A DNA stretch of 64,000 bases from contig NZ_QSUN01000008.1 in the NCBI RefSeq assembly GCF_003438995.1, positions 1 through 64,000 on the forward strand. Direction: 5' to 3'. The notes beneath the pieces are model-generated. The model saw only the letters and a program-made list of their open reading frames with translations. It was not told the DNA's origin and made no database searches. Source of the stretch: Bacteroides sp. OM05-12 (GTDB lineage: Bacteria > Bacteroidota > Bacteroidia > Bacteroidales > Bacteroidaceae). A program made the position numbers and the translations under genes. Shown piece by piece: positions 62,574 to 64,000 of this stretch. Position 1 is the first letter of the stretch. Every line of letters starts with the position of its first letter.

Positions 62574-63259
62574 CTTTTCTGTTCAAACTGTTCAACCAAT
62601 GGCACAAGAATCTTATCTTCTATCAATGTATGTTTTCGAAAATCATCTTCCAACTCAAATAAATCGAATAATAGAGTGTTCAGAAGTTCGGGAGAACCGG
62701 TATCCGGCAAATATTTGATGATGATGTTTTTTAAATCATTCAATTTCTCTTCTATATTACTATGATTCTTTTCAAACTGACTGATGCTATATGACTTCAT
62801 CGAGCTATTGTTTAAAAGAGTATTAATATAAGGGAAAGCGACTGTTTCTTCATAATCGAAATGATTCAACACTTCTTTCTGGTACTCCGAATAAAAACGT
62901 TGTAGTATTTGAGCCGGACGAGAATTTGATTGTTCTGCAATAGTATCCAATTTCACCCTTATACCGGGCAAACAAATTCCTTTATAATAACGGTGCGAAT
63001 TCTGAAGATACTGCAACAAACTATTCATATCTAAAGATTGCAACTCGTTTTCTGCCGGAAGATAGTCTTCAAAAGTATAAACATTGCATACGATTAAAAA
63101 AAGTGAAGGAGGAATGCCACGTAATGAACACACTTCTTCCACACTCTTCTCCCCAAACCCAAGATGAATATCGAAACGGTTAAGTACAAGCAACAATTTA
63201 TAATTGGTAAGCAAAACGTCCGCCAATTTCATCTTACCGAAAAAAAGTATATGATTCAT
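62570..63259 (-). CDS. Hemerythrin-domain protein with ScdA_N-like N-terminus
   Basis: A 229-residue cytosolic protein. Residues about 10-60 resemble the ScdA_N (DUF542) domain of RIC/YtfE iron-cluster repair proteins (VLNRFDIHLGFGEKSVEEVC), but the usual Cys-Cys-Gly-Gly is replaced by HLGFG. The rest is a four-helix hemerythrin bundle with the iron-ligand pattern: LQNSHRYYKGI, NHFDYEETVAFPYI, EKNHSNIEEKL and RKHTLIEDKILVPLVE. Such di-iron sites bind O2 or NO. It is coupled by ATGA overlap to a LuxR regulator with a degenerate receiver, which suggests an oxygen or NO sensing pair instead of repair. Confidence 0.85.
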   Translation of the reverse strand: MNHILFFGKMKLADVLLTNYKLLLVLNRFDIHLGFGEKSVEEVCSLRGIPPSLFLIVCNVYTFEDYLPAENELQSLDMNSLLQYLQNSHRYYKGICLPGIRVKLDTIAEQSNSRPAQILQRFYSEYQKEVLNHFDYEETVAFPYINTLLNNSSMKSYSISQFEKNHSNIEEKLNDLKNIIIKYLPDTGSPELLNTLLFDLFELEDDFRKHTLIEDKILVPLVEQFEQKR

Positions 63260-63305
63260 ATCTTATTCTTATTACAGGTTTAAATAATAATCTTCGTAAA
63301 GATAC

Positions 63306-63313
63306 TATCTTTG
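63306..63313 (+). promoter_or_regulatory. -7 box of the HAD phosphatase gene
   Basis: TATCTTTG fits TAnnTTTG, 22 bp before the ATG at 63336. No TTG at -33. Confidence 0.5.
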
Positions 63314-63335
63314 CACCACAAAACAATTATCCATT

Positions 63336-63998
63336 ATGCAAAATACCTACAACTATGTACTTTTTGATTTGGACGGAACCATTACCGATCCGATGGAAGG
63401 CATTACTAAATCAGTTCAATACGCCCTCAGTAAATATGGAATCAATGTAGAAGATCGCCGAGAATTGACTCCGTTTATCGGTCCTCCGTTGCAACATTCT
63501 TTTCGGGACTTTTATGGTTTTACCACCGAACAAGCCAATGAGGCTTGTGAAAAATACCATGAATACTTTCTTGTTAAAGGTATTTTCGAGAATAAGGTAT
63601 ACGAAGGGATGGAAAACTTCCTGCAACGTTTGCAAGAATCAGGACGAAAGCTATTTGTGGCAACTTCAAAGCCTGAACCCTTGGCACGCAAAATATTAGA
63701 ACATTTCGGTCTTATCTCCTATTTCACTTTTGTGGGAGGCGATACGATGGAACGCAGCCGCTCGGACAAGGCCAAAGTCATAAGCTATGTCATGGAGACC
63801 AATGGCATTACTTCAGCCAACGATGTCATTATGATAGGTGACCGTAAACATGATATCATCGGTGCTAAAAGTAATAATATCAGTTCAATAGGAGTGCTTT
63901 ATGGCTATGGGGATTATGAAGAACTGTCTCAAGCCGGAGCCGACTTTATCTCTAAAGATCTCGATGAATTAGAAAGCCTGTTAAATACAAAGAAATAA
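63336..63998 (+). CDS. HAD-family phosphatase, phosphoglycolate phosphatase-like
   Basis: A 220-residue cytosolic protein. Motif I is VLFDLDGTITDPMEG with both Asp, motif II FVATSKPEPLA, motif III the Lys of RSDKAKVI and motif IV MIGDRKHDIIGAK. A helical C1 cap covers about 15-80 (FIGPPLQHSFRDFYGFT). The GPPL motif and cap are typical of the Gph/PpaX and 5'-nucleotidase-like group, so the substrate may be phosphoglycolate, pyrophosphate or a nucleotide. It ends two bases before the window edge and is complete. Confidence 0.88.
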   Translation: MQNTYNYVLFDLDGTITDPMEGITKSVQYALSKYGINVEDRRELTPFIGPPLQHSFRDFYGFTTEQANEACEKYHEYFLVKGIFENKVYEGMENFLQRLQESGRKLFVATSKPEPLARKILEHFGLISYFTFVGGDTMERSRSDKAKVISYVMETNGITSANDVIMIGDRKHDIIGAKSNNISSIGVLYGYGDYEELSQAGADFISKDLDELESLLNTKK

Positions 63999-64000
63999 AA

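Overview
The window looks like a chromosomal segment of a gut Bacteroides species. It is AT-rich. Promoters follow the Bacteroidota pattern (a TTG box about 20 bp from TAnnTTTG) and most starts lack a clear Shine-Dalgarno. Gene families typical of the genus are present: UpxY, DUF4270, DUF4907, DUF5112/5113-type sensors, GH29/GH95/GH27 enzymes and an OmpA-type porin. The species cannot be named from the sequence alone.

Layout. Bases 1-2575 hold the start of a leftward capsular polysaccharide locus (upxY, then a hexapeptide acetyltransferase), with an IS66-family element just behind it that runs off the left edge. Bases 2861-8683 carry a PAS histidine kinase, an outer-membrane/DUF4270 pair and a divergent Kelch/DUF4907 pair. 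A probable small RNA (about 8796-8919) follows, with the same operator-like boxes as the Kelch promoter, then an OmpA protein. Bases 10620-14329 are the oxidative pentose phosphate operon gnd-zwf-pgl. A dicarboxylate/amino-acid symporter and a ROK kinase follow, then two glycoside hydrolases (GH123-like and GH95), a tiny basic ORF whose 3' end contains an intrinsic terminator, and panB with an MFS transporter and an acyltransferase. From 26 to 41 kb lie a HAD phosphatase, a MATE exporter, two iron-sulfur redox proteins, a GH29 fucosidase with cutC, a transglutaminase-like lipoprotein, a K+/H+-type antiporter, a macrodomain protein, a CurA-like reductase and an acyl-CoA ligase. From 41 to 49 kb are the two subunits of an AddAB-like helicase-nuclease, convergent around a tRNA-Arg and a small LuxR-type protein; the AddB gene is coupled to an HU-like gene. 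From 49 to 55 kb are aminopeptidase C, MgtC, MscS and AbgT proteins. From 55 to 62 kb are a giant two-part sensor with its response regulator and a GH27 alpha-galactosidase. The last genes are a hemerythrin/LuxR pair and a HAD phosphatase.

How it fits together. The fucosidases, alpha-galactosidase and GH123-like enzyme point to use of host or plant glycans, although no SusC/SusD pair is present. The pentose phosphate operon, ROK kinase and symporter are central carbon functions. The hemerythrin/LuxR pair and the ferredoxin-type proteins point to redox sensing.

The most unusual signals are non-coding. (i) Three 86-bp elements (25919, 37638, 49103) are each built from four 20-bp units with 2-bp spacers, and two of them share the same interleaved inverted-repeat order with compensatory changes. 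A related 21/22-bp array sits at the symporter promoter. (ii) A small RNA and a lipoprotein operon share paired boxes. (iii) A small basic protein has an apparent terminator inside its reading frame, which recalls nonstop-mRNA ribosome-rescue factors. (iv) A tandemly duplicated element lies between mscS and abgT. (v) A promoter-to-terminator unit of about 100 nt precedes the alpha-galactosidase. All of these are sequence-level inferences.
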